38,642 bases of DNA from an uncultured Methylococcaceae bacterium (GTDB taxonomy: Bacteria > Pseudomonadota > Gammaproteobacteria > Methylococcales > Methylococcaceae), in assembly GCA_903857165.1 (NCBI GenBank), contig CAIODU010000263.1, positions 1 through 38,642 of the forward strand, written 5' to 3'. Shown piece by piece: positions 30,655 through 38,642 of this stretch. Under the pieces are notes generated by a model. It did not search any database, was not told the origin of the DNA, and saw only the letters and a program-made list of their open reading frames with translations. The translations under genes and the position numbers were made by a program. Each line of letters opens with the position of its first letter. Position 1 is the stretch's first letter.

Positions 30655-31875
30655 TTAATCTTCAACCAATGCAGGGGCAAACGCTTCATGCCACGGGAGC
30701 CCACAGTTGTTAAGTGCTTCCATAAACGGATCGGGATCAAACTCTTCTACATTGTATACCCCGGCCTTTTTCCAAATTCCTTTCAATATCATCATCGCGC
30801 CAATCATTGCCGGGACGCCCGTCGTATAAGAAATCGCCTGTGAACCGACTTCGGCATAACATTCCTGATGATCGCACACGTTGTACACATAGTAGCTTAG
30901 AGGTTCTCCGTTTTTTGTTCCCTGGATAATGCACCCTATATTTGTTTTGCCTTTAGTCCTCGGCCCAAGCGAAGCCGGATCGGGCAAAATTGCCTTTAAA
31001 AACTGAAGCGGAATGATCTCTTTGCCTTCATAGGTGATGGGTTCGATTGAGGTCATTCCGACATTTTCAAGGACACGCAAATGGTTTATATAATTGTCCG
31101 AAAATGTCATCCAGAATCTAATCCGTTTTACGCCTTTGATATTGATGGCAAGGGATTCCAACTCTTCATGGTACAATAGATAAATATTTTTTGGCCCAAT
31201 CTGAGGAAAGTCGTAGACTTTTTTAATGGCAAGGGGATCAGTTTCAATCCAATTGCCATTTTCAAAATATCTTCCATTTGCAGTTATTTCTCGAATATTG
31301 ATTTCAGGATTGAAGTTTGTTGCAAATGGATAGCCGTGATCCCCTGCGTTGGCATCAAGAATGTCAATGCTGTGTATTTCATCAAAGTAATGTTTCTGCG
31401 CATAAGCACAAAAAACCCCTGTCACGCCAGGATCAAAACCACTACCCAATAAAGCAGTGATTCCGGCATTTTTGAATCTATCCCTATACGCCCACTGCCA
31501 ACTGTACTCAAATTTAGCCGTATCCGTAGGCTCATAATTAGCTGTATCCAAGTAATCAACGCCAGTGGCAAGACAGGCATCCATGATTGTCAAATCCTGA
31601 TAAGGGAGAGCCACATTGATGACAATGTCTGGTTTAAAGCTCTCTATCAGATCAATCACCATTTGCGAATTGTCGGCATCCAAAAAGGCAGTGCTAACCT
31701 TCGTTGAGGTTTTTGGCAGCTTATTTTTAATAGCCTCACATTTTGCCACAGTCCTGCTTGCGATGCATATTTCATGAAAAACATCAGGTGTCTGACAGCA
31801 CTTGTTAACAACAACACTGGAAACACCACCCGCACCTATTATCAACGCTTTTGCCATAGCCATACCCTTTGTCAT
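30655..31875 (-). CDS. Saccharopine dehydrogenase family protein, probable carboxynorspermidine synthase/dehydrogenase
   Basis: ALIIGAGGVSSVVVNKCCQTPDVFHEICIASRT, GSGFDPGVTGVFCAYAQKHYFDEIHSIDILDANAGDHGYPFATNFNPEINIREI; 3 bp upstream of nspC. Confidence 0.9.
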   Translation of the reverse strand: MTKGMAMAKALIIGAGGVSSVVVNKCCQTPDVFHEICIASRTVAKCEAIKNKLPKTSTKVSTAFLDADNSQMVIDLIESFKPDIVINVALPYQDLTIMDACLATGVDYLDTANYEPTDTAKFEYSWQWAYRDRFKNAGITALLGSGFDPGVTGVFCAYAQKHYFDEIHSIDILDANAGDHGYPFATNFNPEINIREITANGRYFENGNWIETDPLAIKKVYDFPQIGPKNIYLLYHEELESLAINIKGVKRIRFWMTFSDNYINHLRVLENVGMTSIEPITYEGKEIIPLQFLKAILPDPASLGPRTKGKTNIGCIIQGTKNGEPLSYYVYNVCDHQECYAEVGSQAISYTTGVPAMIGAMMILKGIWKKAGVYNVEEFDPDPFMEALNNCGLPWHEAFAPALVED

Positions 31876-32382
31876 ATACTAGACTAAAAAATTATTGTAT
31901 AGAAAAAAATCAAACTGATCAATAAAAAAAATGGTTCTTTCTAATAAAACGTCTATCTGTGCATCGCTTCCTGCCTAAGATTTATTGTCTGTAATATAAC
32001 TGTAACTTGGCGAGCGTTAAAGCCCTGCTGGATCGGTACTTATTTCCACAACGGCGGGAGGCTTATCCAGTGGGCGGACCTAAGAAATATCGACGAAAAA
32101 CCCGAACAGGCTTGCCGGACCGCTTTCCCCAGCAAGGGCTACACGACCGCATGACGCACTCTCTGCACAGGCTGTCATTTCTTAATCAAGCTTTTTTGCC
32201 GCCCAATTTGTCCAAAATGATGGCACAATAGCCTCCTGTCAGCAAAATTTATGCTGCACGGCCTTGCGGGTTCGGGCTATTTCTGTCGGAACGCCCCAAA
32301 AGGCTGAATTAACCCGACTGTTCATCTAAGCAGGAACAGGCCACCGAACTCCCAATCACTATTAGTACCGTTGGATGGAGCT

Positions 32383-33579
32383 ATGAAGAGAAACCAAGAT
32401 TTTGCGAAAAACACCCTACAAAGCCTTAGGTTTATTCCGCATTCAATCTTGCTCGGTGCGGTCTTCGTGTCAATCCTCGCAGGATGTGATGACAAAGCCA
32501 AGGAGGAGCAAAAGAGGCTTGCCGCCGCCGCCCCGCCGCCGCCCACGGTCGAGGTTGTCCAAGTCGAACAGCGGGACGTGCCCATCTATCTGGAATGGGT
32601 GGGTACGCTGGACGGCATGGTCAACGCGCAGATTCTGGCCCAAGTGACGGGTTATCTCACCAAACAGAATTACATGGAAGGCGATTTGGTCAAAAAAGGC
32701 CAATTGCTTTATGAGATTGACCCTAGGACGTTCCAAGCCAGTTTGGACCAGGCCAAGGGCAATCTCGCCCGCCAGGAAGCCCTGCTAATAACTGCCCGCC
32801 TTGATATGCAACGCATCCAAAGGCTATTGCCTGAAAACGCGGTCAGCGTAAGGGACAGGGACAATGCCGTAGGTCGCGAGGCACAAGCCGTGGCGGAAGT
32901 GGTCGCCGCCAAAGCCGCCGTGGAAAGTGCGCAACTCTCGCTAGGCTTCACCAAGATCACCTCCCCCATCGACGGCATCGCCGGGCTTTCCAAGGCGCAA
33001 TTGGGCAATCTAGTGGGGCCCGGCAGCACCAACGCAATATTGACGACAGTTTCGAAGGTCAATCCGATCAAAGCTTTCGCACCTTTAAGCGAACAGCAAT
33101 ACATGCATTTTGCCCGCAGCGATAAAAACCCGCGCGACAAACCGCCGCTGGTGTTGATCCTGGCCGATGGCACTGTCTACCCCGAAGGCGGCACGTTTTT
33201 CTTCGCCGACCGCCAAGTGGATGTGAAGACCGGCACGATCCAAGTCGCCACCCTGTTTCCCAATCCTAACAATCTGCTGCGCCCCGGTCAGTTCGCCAGG
33301 ATTCGGGCGACGGTCAGGACCAAGATGGGCGCTTTGCTGGTGCCGCAACGGGCCGTCGGGGAGATGCAGGGCCGGCGCATGGTGGCGGTGGTGAAACCTG
33401 ACAACACCGTGGAAATCCGCCCGGTGAAGCCCGCCGAGACCATCGGCACGCAGTGGGTGATTGAAGAAGGCTTGAAGCCGGGCGAGCGCGTGGTCGCCGA
33501 GGGCATACTGAAAGTCCGCCCTGGCAGCAAGGTCAATCCCAAACCTTTCGCGGAAGCCCCCGCCGCAGCGGGGAGGTAG
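32383..33579 (+). CDS. RND efflux membrane fusion protein (AcrA/MexE-like)
   Basis: Lipobox-like SILAGC, VTGYLTKQNYMEGDLVKKGQLLYEIDPRTFQASLDQAKGNLAR, LGFTKITSPIDGIAGLSKAQLGNLVGPG. Confidence 0.95.
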   Translation: MKRNQDFAKNTLQSLRFIPHSILLGAVFVSILAGCDDKAKEEQKRLAAAAPPPPTVEVVQVEQRDVPIYLEWVGTLDGMVNAQILAQVTGYLTKQNYMEGDLVKKGQLLYEIDPRTFQASLDQAKGNLARQEALLITARLDMQRIQRLLPENAVSVRDRDNAVGREAQAVAEVVAAKAAVESAQLSLGFTKITSPIDGIAGLSKAQLGNLVGPGSTNAILTTVSKVNPIKAFAPLSEQQYMHFARSDKNPRDKPPLVLILADGTVYPEGGTFFFADRQVDVKTGTIQVATLFPNPNNLLRPGQFARIRATVRTKMGALLVPQRAVGEMQGRRMVAVVKPDNTVEIRPVKPAETIGTQWVIEEGLKPGERVVAEGILKVRPGSKVNPKPFAEAPAAAGR

Positions 33580-33585
33580 CCCCAC

Positions 33586-36500
33586 ATGGCCAAATTTTTC
33601 ATCAACAGACCCATCGTGGCGATTGTCATCGCCATCTTGATGGTGATGCTCGGCCTTGCCTCCATGATGGAATTGCCGGTTGCCCAATTCCCCAATATTG
33701 CCCCGCCTGAAATCCAGGTTCAGACCACCTTCACCGGCGCGGACGCGTCCACGCTGGAGGCGGCCGTCGCCACCCCCATCGAGCAGCAAATGTCCGGCGT
33801 GGACAACATGAACTACATGTATTCCATCAACGCCAATAATGGGCAGATGACGCTACGGGTTAATTTCGACGTGAAGGCCGACCCGAACATCTCCCAAGTG
33901 TTGACGCAAATGCGCACGTCCCAGGCCGAGTCGCAACTGCCCCAGGACGTGCGTAATTTCGGCGTCAACGTGCTAAAGTCCACGGCCTCGCCGTTAATCA
34001 TGTTTGCGCTGTATTCGCCGAAGGGGACTTACGACAACGTCTTTCTGGCCAACTACGCCTTCATTAACATCAACGACCAGATGACCCGGGTGAAGGGCAT
34101 CGCCAGCGTGTCGGTGTTTGGTGCCGGCCAGTACGCAATGCGTATCTGGGTCGAGCCGGACCGGCTCGCCAAGCTCAACATCACCATCCCCGAAATCATC
34201 AACGCCATCCAAGTGCAGAACAACGTCAACCCGGCGGGGCGGGTCGGCGGCGAACCGGTTCCGCCCGGACAAGAGTTCACCTACGCCATCCGCGCCCAAG
34301 GTCGTTTGGAGACCGAGGAAGAGTTCGGCAACATCGTACTGCGCGCCAACCCATCGGGTTCCATCGTGCGGGTCAAGGACGTGGGCCGGATCGAACTTGG
34401 TGCGCAGACTTACGACATGATAGGGCGTCTCAACGGCCAGCCGGCAGCCTTGGTCGCGCTATACCAACTGCCCGACACCAACGCCATCGACGCCGCCAAC
34501 GGCGCAAAAGAGGTGATGGAAAAAATCAAGAAGGGCTTCCCCGAGGATTTGGACTATGTGGTCGCGTTGGATACGACATTGGCCGTCACCGAAGGCATCA
34601 ACGAGATCATACATACCTTGTTCGAGGCGCTGGTGCTGGTCATTTGCGTGGTGTTCCTGTTCCTGCAAGGCTGGCGGCCTACCTTGATTCCGCTGCTGGC
34701 CGTGCCGGTGTCGCTGATTGGCACGTTCATGCTGTTCCCGATGTTGGGCTTTTCTATCAACACGCTGTCCTTGTTTGGCCTTGTGTTGGCGATTGGCTTG
34801 GTGGTGGACGACCCCATCGTCGTCGTCGAGGCGGTCGAGCATCACATCGAAAAAGGCTTAAGCCCCAAGGATGCCACGCTACAGACAATGAAGGAAGTGA
34901 CCGGGCCGATCATTGGCACTTCGCTCGTCTTGATCGCGGTGTTCATGCCCACGGTGTTCATTCCCGGCATCACTGGCAGCCTTTACCAGCAATTCGCCGT
35001 CACCGTCGGCGTGTCGGTGATGATCTCCACGTTCAACTCGCTTTCTTTAAGCCCGGCCTTGGCGGCCTTGTTGCTTAAGCCTAGGGTGCGCGGCACCGGC
35101 CCGTTGCAGAAATTCTTCGATGTCTTCAATTGGGGCTTTGGCAAAACCAATAATGGTTATGTGAGTTTTTGTTCGGTGTTAATCCGCAAGAGCATCATCA
35201 GCATGGTATTTCTTGGCCTGTTGGCGGGCATGGCGGGCCTCTTGGGTAAGAATATTCCAATGGGCTTTTTGCCGGATGAAGACCAAGGCTATCTCTTTGC
35301 CGCCATCCAGCTCCCCAATGTGTCCTCGCTGCAACGCACCAGCGAGGCCACCCGGAAAATCGAGGAGATTTTAAAGAACACGCCGGGGGTGCAGTATTAC
35401 TCCTCGGTCATCGGCTTCAACATGCTCAGCCAAGCCAACACCACCTACAACACCTTCTTCTTCATTTCGCTGAAAAATTGGGCTGAGCGCACCCAGCCGG
35501 AGGAGCAATACATCGCCATCCGCAACCACATCAACAGTGAGATGGCGAAGATACCCGAAGCCGTCGGCTTCGCGTTTCCGCCCCCGGCCATCCCTGGCGT
35601 CGGCACTTCGGGCGGCGTGACCATGGTGCTGCAAGACCGGGCAGGCAAGGATATCGCCTTCTTGGCCGAAAACACCGCAAGGTTCCTCGCGGCAGCCAAT
35701 CAGCGGCCTGAAATCGCCCGCGCCATGACGACCGCGCTACCCTCGGTGCCGCAGCTTTTTGTGGATGTGGATCGCGACAAGGTGCTGAAGCAAGGCGTCC
35801 TGCTGTCTGATGTCTACAAGACCCTGCAAGCCTACATGGGTTCGGGCTTCGTCAATTACTTCAACCGCTTCGGGCGGCAATGGCAGGTGTATGTGCAGGC
35901 CGAGGGCGACTTCCGCAAAGACACTAACTCAATGGGCCTGTTCAGTGTGCGCAACAGCGTCGGCGACACTGTGCCTCTGTCCACGCTGACCAGTGTCCGC
36001 AAAACTGAGGGGCCGGAATTCGTCATGCGCTACAACCTCTACCGTAGCGAGCAAGTCAATGTCACGGCGAGGCCGGGCTTTAGCTCGGCGCAGGTGATGA
36101 AGGCTTTGGAAGAGGTTTTCGCCGAAACCATGCCGACAGAAATGGGTTACGGCTATCTTGGCATGAGCTTCCAAGAAAAGCTGGCCCAACAAGGCATCTC
36201 GCCAGCGGCGGTATTTGCGTTCGCGATTTTCTGCGTATTCCTGATCTTGTCCGCGCTGTACGAAAGTTGGACACTACCGTTCAGCGTGTTGCTCGGCACC
36301 CCGATTGCCGTGTTCGGCGCATTCGCTGGACTCAAGATAGGCGGCTTTGAAAACAACCTGTATGCCCAAATTGGCTTGGTCATGCTCATCGGCCTCGCCG
36401 CCAAAAACGCCATCCTCATCGTCGAATTTGCCAAGATGGGCGTGGACGAAGGCAAGTCCGTCATTGATGCCTCCCTGGAAGCGGCCCGTCTGCGTTTGCG

Positions 36501-36828
36501 GCCCATCCTGATGACCGCCCTGTCCTTTATCTTGGGCTGCGTCCCGCTGGCTGTTGCCAGCGGAGCCGGCTCCTTGTCGCGGCAGGTCTTGGGTTATACG
36601 GTCATCGGCGGCATGGTGGCGGCGACCACCCTCGCCATTTTCCTCATCCCGGTGTCCTTCTATGTGGTGGAGAAAAGGTCGAAGCGGGGCGAAGCCCCGC
36701 AAGACGGCACTATGCAAGATGACAAAATACCGGAGGATGTCATTTATATGGAAGATTTGGATGAAACCAGTGTGAAAGACAAATCCCCGCAGGATGGCAA
36801 TAAGCCAGGGGGGAACGATCATGCGTAA
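33586..36828 (+). CDS. RND multidrug efflux permease (HAE1/AcrB-like)
   Basis: MAKFFINRPIVAIVIAILMVMLG, proton-relay DD in LAIGLVVDDPIVVVE, TM10 Lys in GLAAKNAILIVEFAK; 1080 aa. Confidence 0.97.
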   Translation: MAKFFINRPIVAIVIAILMVMLGLASMMELPVAQFPNIAPPEIQVQTTFTGADASTLEAAVATPIEQQMSGVDNMNYMYSINANNGQMTLRVNFDVKADPNISQVLTQMRTSQAESQLPQDVRNFGVNVLKSTASPLIMFALYSPKGTYDNVFLANYAFININDQMTRVKGIASVSVFGAGQYAMRIWVEPDRLAKLNITIPEIINAIQVQNNVNPAGRVGGEPVPPGQEFTYAIRAQGRLETEEEFGNIVLRANPSGSIVRVKDVGRIELGAQTYDMIGRLNGQPAALVALYQLPDTNAIDAANGAKEVMEKIKKGFPEDLDYVVALDTTLAVTEGINEIIHTLFEALVLVICVVFLFLQGWRPTLIPLLAVPVSLIGTFMLFPMLGFSINTLSLFGLVLAIGLVVDDPIVVVEAVEHHIEKGLSPKDATLQTMKEVTGPIIGTSLVLIAVFMPTVFIPGITGSLYQQFAVTVGVSVMISTFNSLSLSPALAALLLKPRVRGTGPLQKFFDVFNWGFGKTNNGYVSFCSVLIRKSIISMVFLGLLAGMAGLLGKNIPMGFLPDEDQGYLFAAIQLPNVSSLQRTSEATRKIEEILKNTPGVQYYSSVIGFNMLSQANTTYNTFFFISLKNWAERTQPEEQYIAIRNHINSEMAKIPEAVGFAFPPPAIPGVGTSGGVTMVLQDRAGKDIAFLAENTARFLAAANQRPEIARAMTTALPSVPQLFVDVDRDKVLKQGVLLSDVYKTLQAYMGSGFVNYFNRFGRQWQVYVQAEGDFRKDTNSMGLFSVRNSVGDTVPLSTLTSVRKTEGPEFVMRYNLYRSEQVNVTARPGFSSAQVMKALEEVFAETMPTEMGYGYLGMSFQEKLAQQGISPAAVFAFAIFCVFLILSALYESWTLPFSVLLGTPIAVFGAFAGLKIGGFENNLYAQIGLVMLIGLAAKNAILIVEFAKMGVDEGKSVIDASLEAARLRLRPILMTALSFILGCVPLAVASGAGSLSRQVLGYTVIGGMVAATTLAIFLIPVSFYVVEKRSKRGEAPQDGTMQDDKIPEDVIYMEDLDETSVKDKSPQDGNKPGGNDHA

Positions 36829-38266
36829 GCTTGCCGCCGCCGTTTTAATTTTATTATTGGCAGGCTGCTGGAAAGTCGGCCCGGATTACCAGAAACCCAT
36901 CATCGACACGCCGAAGAAATGGCGTTTCGCCGAAAAGGATGCACGCGATTTAAGCAACACCCAATGGTGGGGGCAGTTGGGCGACCCCGTGCTGAATCGC
37001 TTGGTGGGCCAAGCCTTAAAGGGCAATTACGATCTGAAGATTGCCGTTGCCAGCGTCGATAGTTTCATGGGGGCTTATGGTTCCACCCGGTCGCATCTGT
37101 TTCCGCAGATTGCAGGCTTCGGCGACTATGAGCGTAGGCAGGCCAGTGGGCAGATGACCAACATCCAAGGCATCAGCATAGGCGGAGGGGAATTTGACTA
37201 CGCCCGGTTAGGCCCACAAATGAATTGGGAACTGGATATCTGGGGTCAGTTGCGCCGCGCCAACGAAGCGGCCTTCGCCGACATGCTCTCCCAAGAGGCG
37301 GTTCAGCGCGGAGTGATTCTGACTTTAGTCAGCAATGTCGCCACCACTTACATCCAGTTGCGGACCTTTGACAAGAGCCTCGAAATCACCCGCAATGTGG
37401 TGGACACACTCACAGAGGGGCTGCGCATTGCGAGACTGCGCTTTGAGGAAGGCTACACCTCGGAACTGGAGGTTACCCAAGCCGATTCGGAACTGCAAAG
37501 GCGTAGCGCCCAGATTCCGCTATTCGAGAAAAACATTGCCGAAACCGAACATGCACTGAGCATTCTTTTGGGGCGCAATCCGGGCGCGATCCAACGCGGC
37601 CTGACGCTGGATGAACTCAATATTCCCTCCGTGCCAGCCGGGTTACCGTCCGATCTGCTGATCCGCCGACCCGACATCGCATTGGCTGAACAACAGATGA
37701 TCGCGGCCAACGCCCGCATCGGGGTGGCAAGGGGCAACTACTTCCCGAAAATTTCCCTCACCGGGGATGTGGGCCAAATGGGCACCCAAATGGCGACATT
37801 GATGACCCCCGGTGCCAATTTTTGGACCTTGGGTGCCAATCTTGCCATGCCGATCTTCACAGCGGGCAGGATTGCAGGCCAAGTCCAATCGGCGGAGGCC
37901 CAGCAACGCGGGGCCTTGGCGAATTACCAACGTTCGATCATTTCCGCTTTCCGTGAATTCGAAAATTCGCTCATTGGCACGATCAAGACCAAAGAGCAAC
38001 GCGACAGCCAAGCTAAACGGGTGGCTGCCGTGGGAACTTATTTCAAGCTGTCCAAGATTCGCTACGATGAAGGTTACACCGACTACCTCACCTATCTCGA
38101 CTCCGTGCGGCAATTGTTCGACGCACAAATCGATCTGACGCAGGCACAGAGCGACACCTTCATCGCCTCCATTGGCTTATACCGCGCCATGGGTGGCGGT
38201 TGGATTGTGAAAACCGAGGAAACGACCCCTGTACCCAAGCCGCAGGAGCCGGTTTATTTTCCGTAG
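36821..38266 (+). CDS. RND efflux outer membrane lipoprotein (OprM/NodT-like)
   Basis: Start at MRKLAAAVLILLLAGCWKVGPDYQKP; ELDIWGQLRRANEAA; DLLIRRPDIALAEQQMIAANARIGVARGNYFPKISLTG. Confidence 0.96.
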   Translation: MRKLAAAVLILLLAGCWKVGPDYQKPIIDTPKKWRFAEKDARDLSNTQWWGQLGDPVLNRLVGQALKGNYDLKIAVASVDSFMGAYGSTRSHLFPQIAGFGDYERRQASGQMTNIQGISIGGGEFDYARLGPQMNWELDIWGQLRRANEAAFADMLSQEAVQRGVILTLVSNVATTYIQLRTFDKSLEITRNVVDTLTEGLRIARLRFEEGYTSELEVTQADSELQRRSAQIPLFEKNIAETEHALSILLGRNPGAIQRGLTLDELNIPSVPAGLPSDLLIRRPDIALAEQQMIAANARIGVARGNYFPKISLTGDVGQMGTQMATLMTPGANFWTLGANLAMPIFTAGRIAGQVQSAEAQQRGALANYQRSIISAFREFENSLIGTIKTKEQRDSQAKRVAAVGTYFKLSKIRYDEGYTDYLTYLDSVRQLFDAQIDLTQAQSDTFIASIGLYRAMGGGWIVKTEETTPVPKPQEPVYFP

Positions 38267-38410
38267 TGACTGGCATGGTTTTCTACACGATAACCCTGTC
38301 ATAGCCTCTTTCAAATGGGAATCTTCGGATCAGTGCGCGGCGGAAATTATCAACTTCAGTTTGATAGAGAAGCGGTCTTCAGCATCTCCGGCTTCCTAAT
38401 AAACGGCAAA

Positions 38411-38482
38411 GCTGGAGCTAATATAGGTTCCCAAGCTGGAGCTAATATAGGTTCCCAAGCTGGAGCTAATATAGGTTCCCAA
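38411..38482. repeat. Three perfect tandem copies of a 24-bp unit GCTGGAGCTAATATAGGTTCCCAA
   Basis: Copies at 38411-38434, 38435-38458 and 38459-38482, followed by a diverged copy, GCTGGAGCTTGGGAACCAG. Confidence 0.95.
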
Positions 38483-38499
38483 GCTGGAGCTTGGGAACC
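38474..38499. repeat. Perfect palindrome GGTTCCCAAGCT-GG-AGCTTGGGAACC
   Basis: 12-bp arms, 2-nt centre, at the end of the 24-bp tandem array. Confidence 0.9.
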
Positions 38500-38548
38500 A
38501 GCTACAGCGTTTTCTATCTCTATTAGTTACTTATTTATTTACGCCAAT

Positions 38549-38611
38549 GTCGGCAAAGGGTTGCCGACCTACTGCGTAACAAGGACTGTAGGGCGGCAAC
38601 CCTTTGCCGCC
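38549..38611. repeat. Paired REP-like palindromes (BIME-like) with inward GTAG heads
   Basis: Minus-strand unit GTAGGTCGGCAA-CCCT-TTGCCGAC (38572..38549), 15-nt spacer, plus-strand unit GTAGGGCGGCAA-CCCT-TTGCCGCC (38588..38611). The facing 22-nt arms differ at one position. Confidence 0.75.
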
Positions 38612-38642
38612 AACGATTTCAAAACTTAAACAACGTAATCAA

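Noticed and set aside
32007-32231. 74-aa ORF, possible transposase or gene remnant
   Set aside because: Another plus frame also reads plausibly (HNGGRLIQWADLRNIDEKPEQACRTAFPSKGYTTA), so decayed coding sequence is possible, but I cannot assign either to a family.
33085-33789. 234-aa minus-strand ORF opposite the MFP/RND junction
   Set aside because: His/Gly/Arg-rich shadow of conserved efflux genes; spans the junction of two real CDSs.
38411-38482. CRISPR array
   Set aside because: The 24-bp units are directly adjacent with no unique spacers and no cas genes in the window.
38315-38629. 104-aa ORF with AGANIGSQ repeats as a genuine repeat protein
   Set aside because: The peptide repeat is just the translated 24-bp DNA array, and the ORF continues through the BIME-like palindromes; no signal of coding outside repeats.

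Overview
The window is a gammaproteobacterial-type chromosomal segment. Positions 1.7-20.4 kb (minus strand) hold a complete, collinear dcw cluster: mraZ-rsmH-ftsL-ftsI-murE-murF-mraY-murD-ftsW-murG-murC-murB-ddl-ftsQ-ftsA-ftsZ-lpxC. A consensus sigma70-like promoter and four 10-bp-phased MraZ-type boxes precede it. A DUF721/DciA-like gene, a decayed fibronectin-III-type gene and the 5' end of a ribbon-helix-helix-like gene lie left of it. On the right, plus strand, are recC-recB (no adjacent recD), a PPK2-family kinase and two small exported proteins. An AT-richer minus-strand pair for carboxynorspermidine biosynthesis follows (saccharopine-dehydrogenase-like CANSDH plus nspC), then an RND efflux operon (MFP-RND-OMF). 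The most unusual structure is in the intergenic spaces: two GTAG-headed paired palindromes (REP/BIME-like), a GGAG-associated hairpin pair, and a 24-bp tandem array capped by a perfect 12-bp-arm palindrome. A related half-site sits at the broken 5' end of the FN3 gene. I see no convincing wholly new multi-gene system; the repeat families and the polyamine island are the best leads. All family calls come from recognised motifs and overall resemblance; no searches were run.
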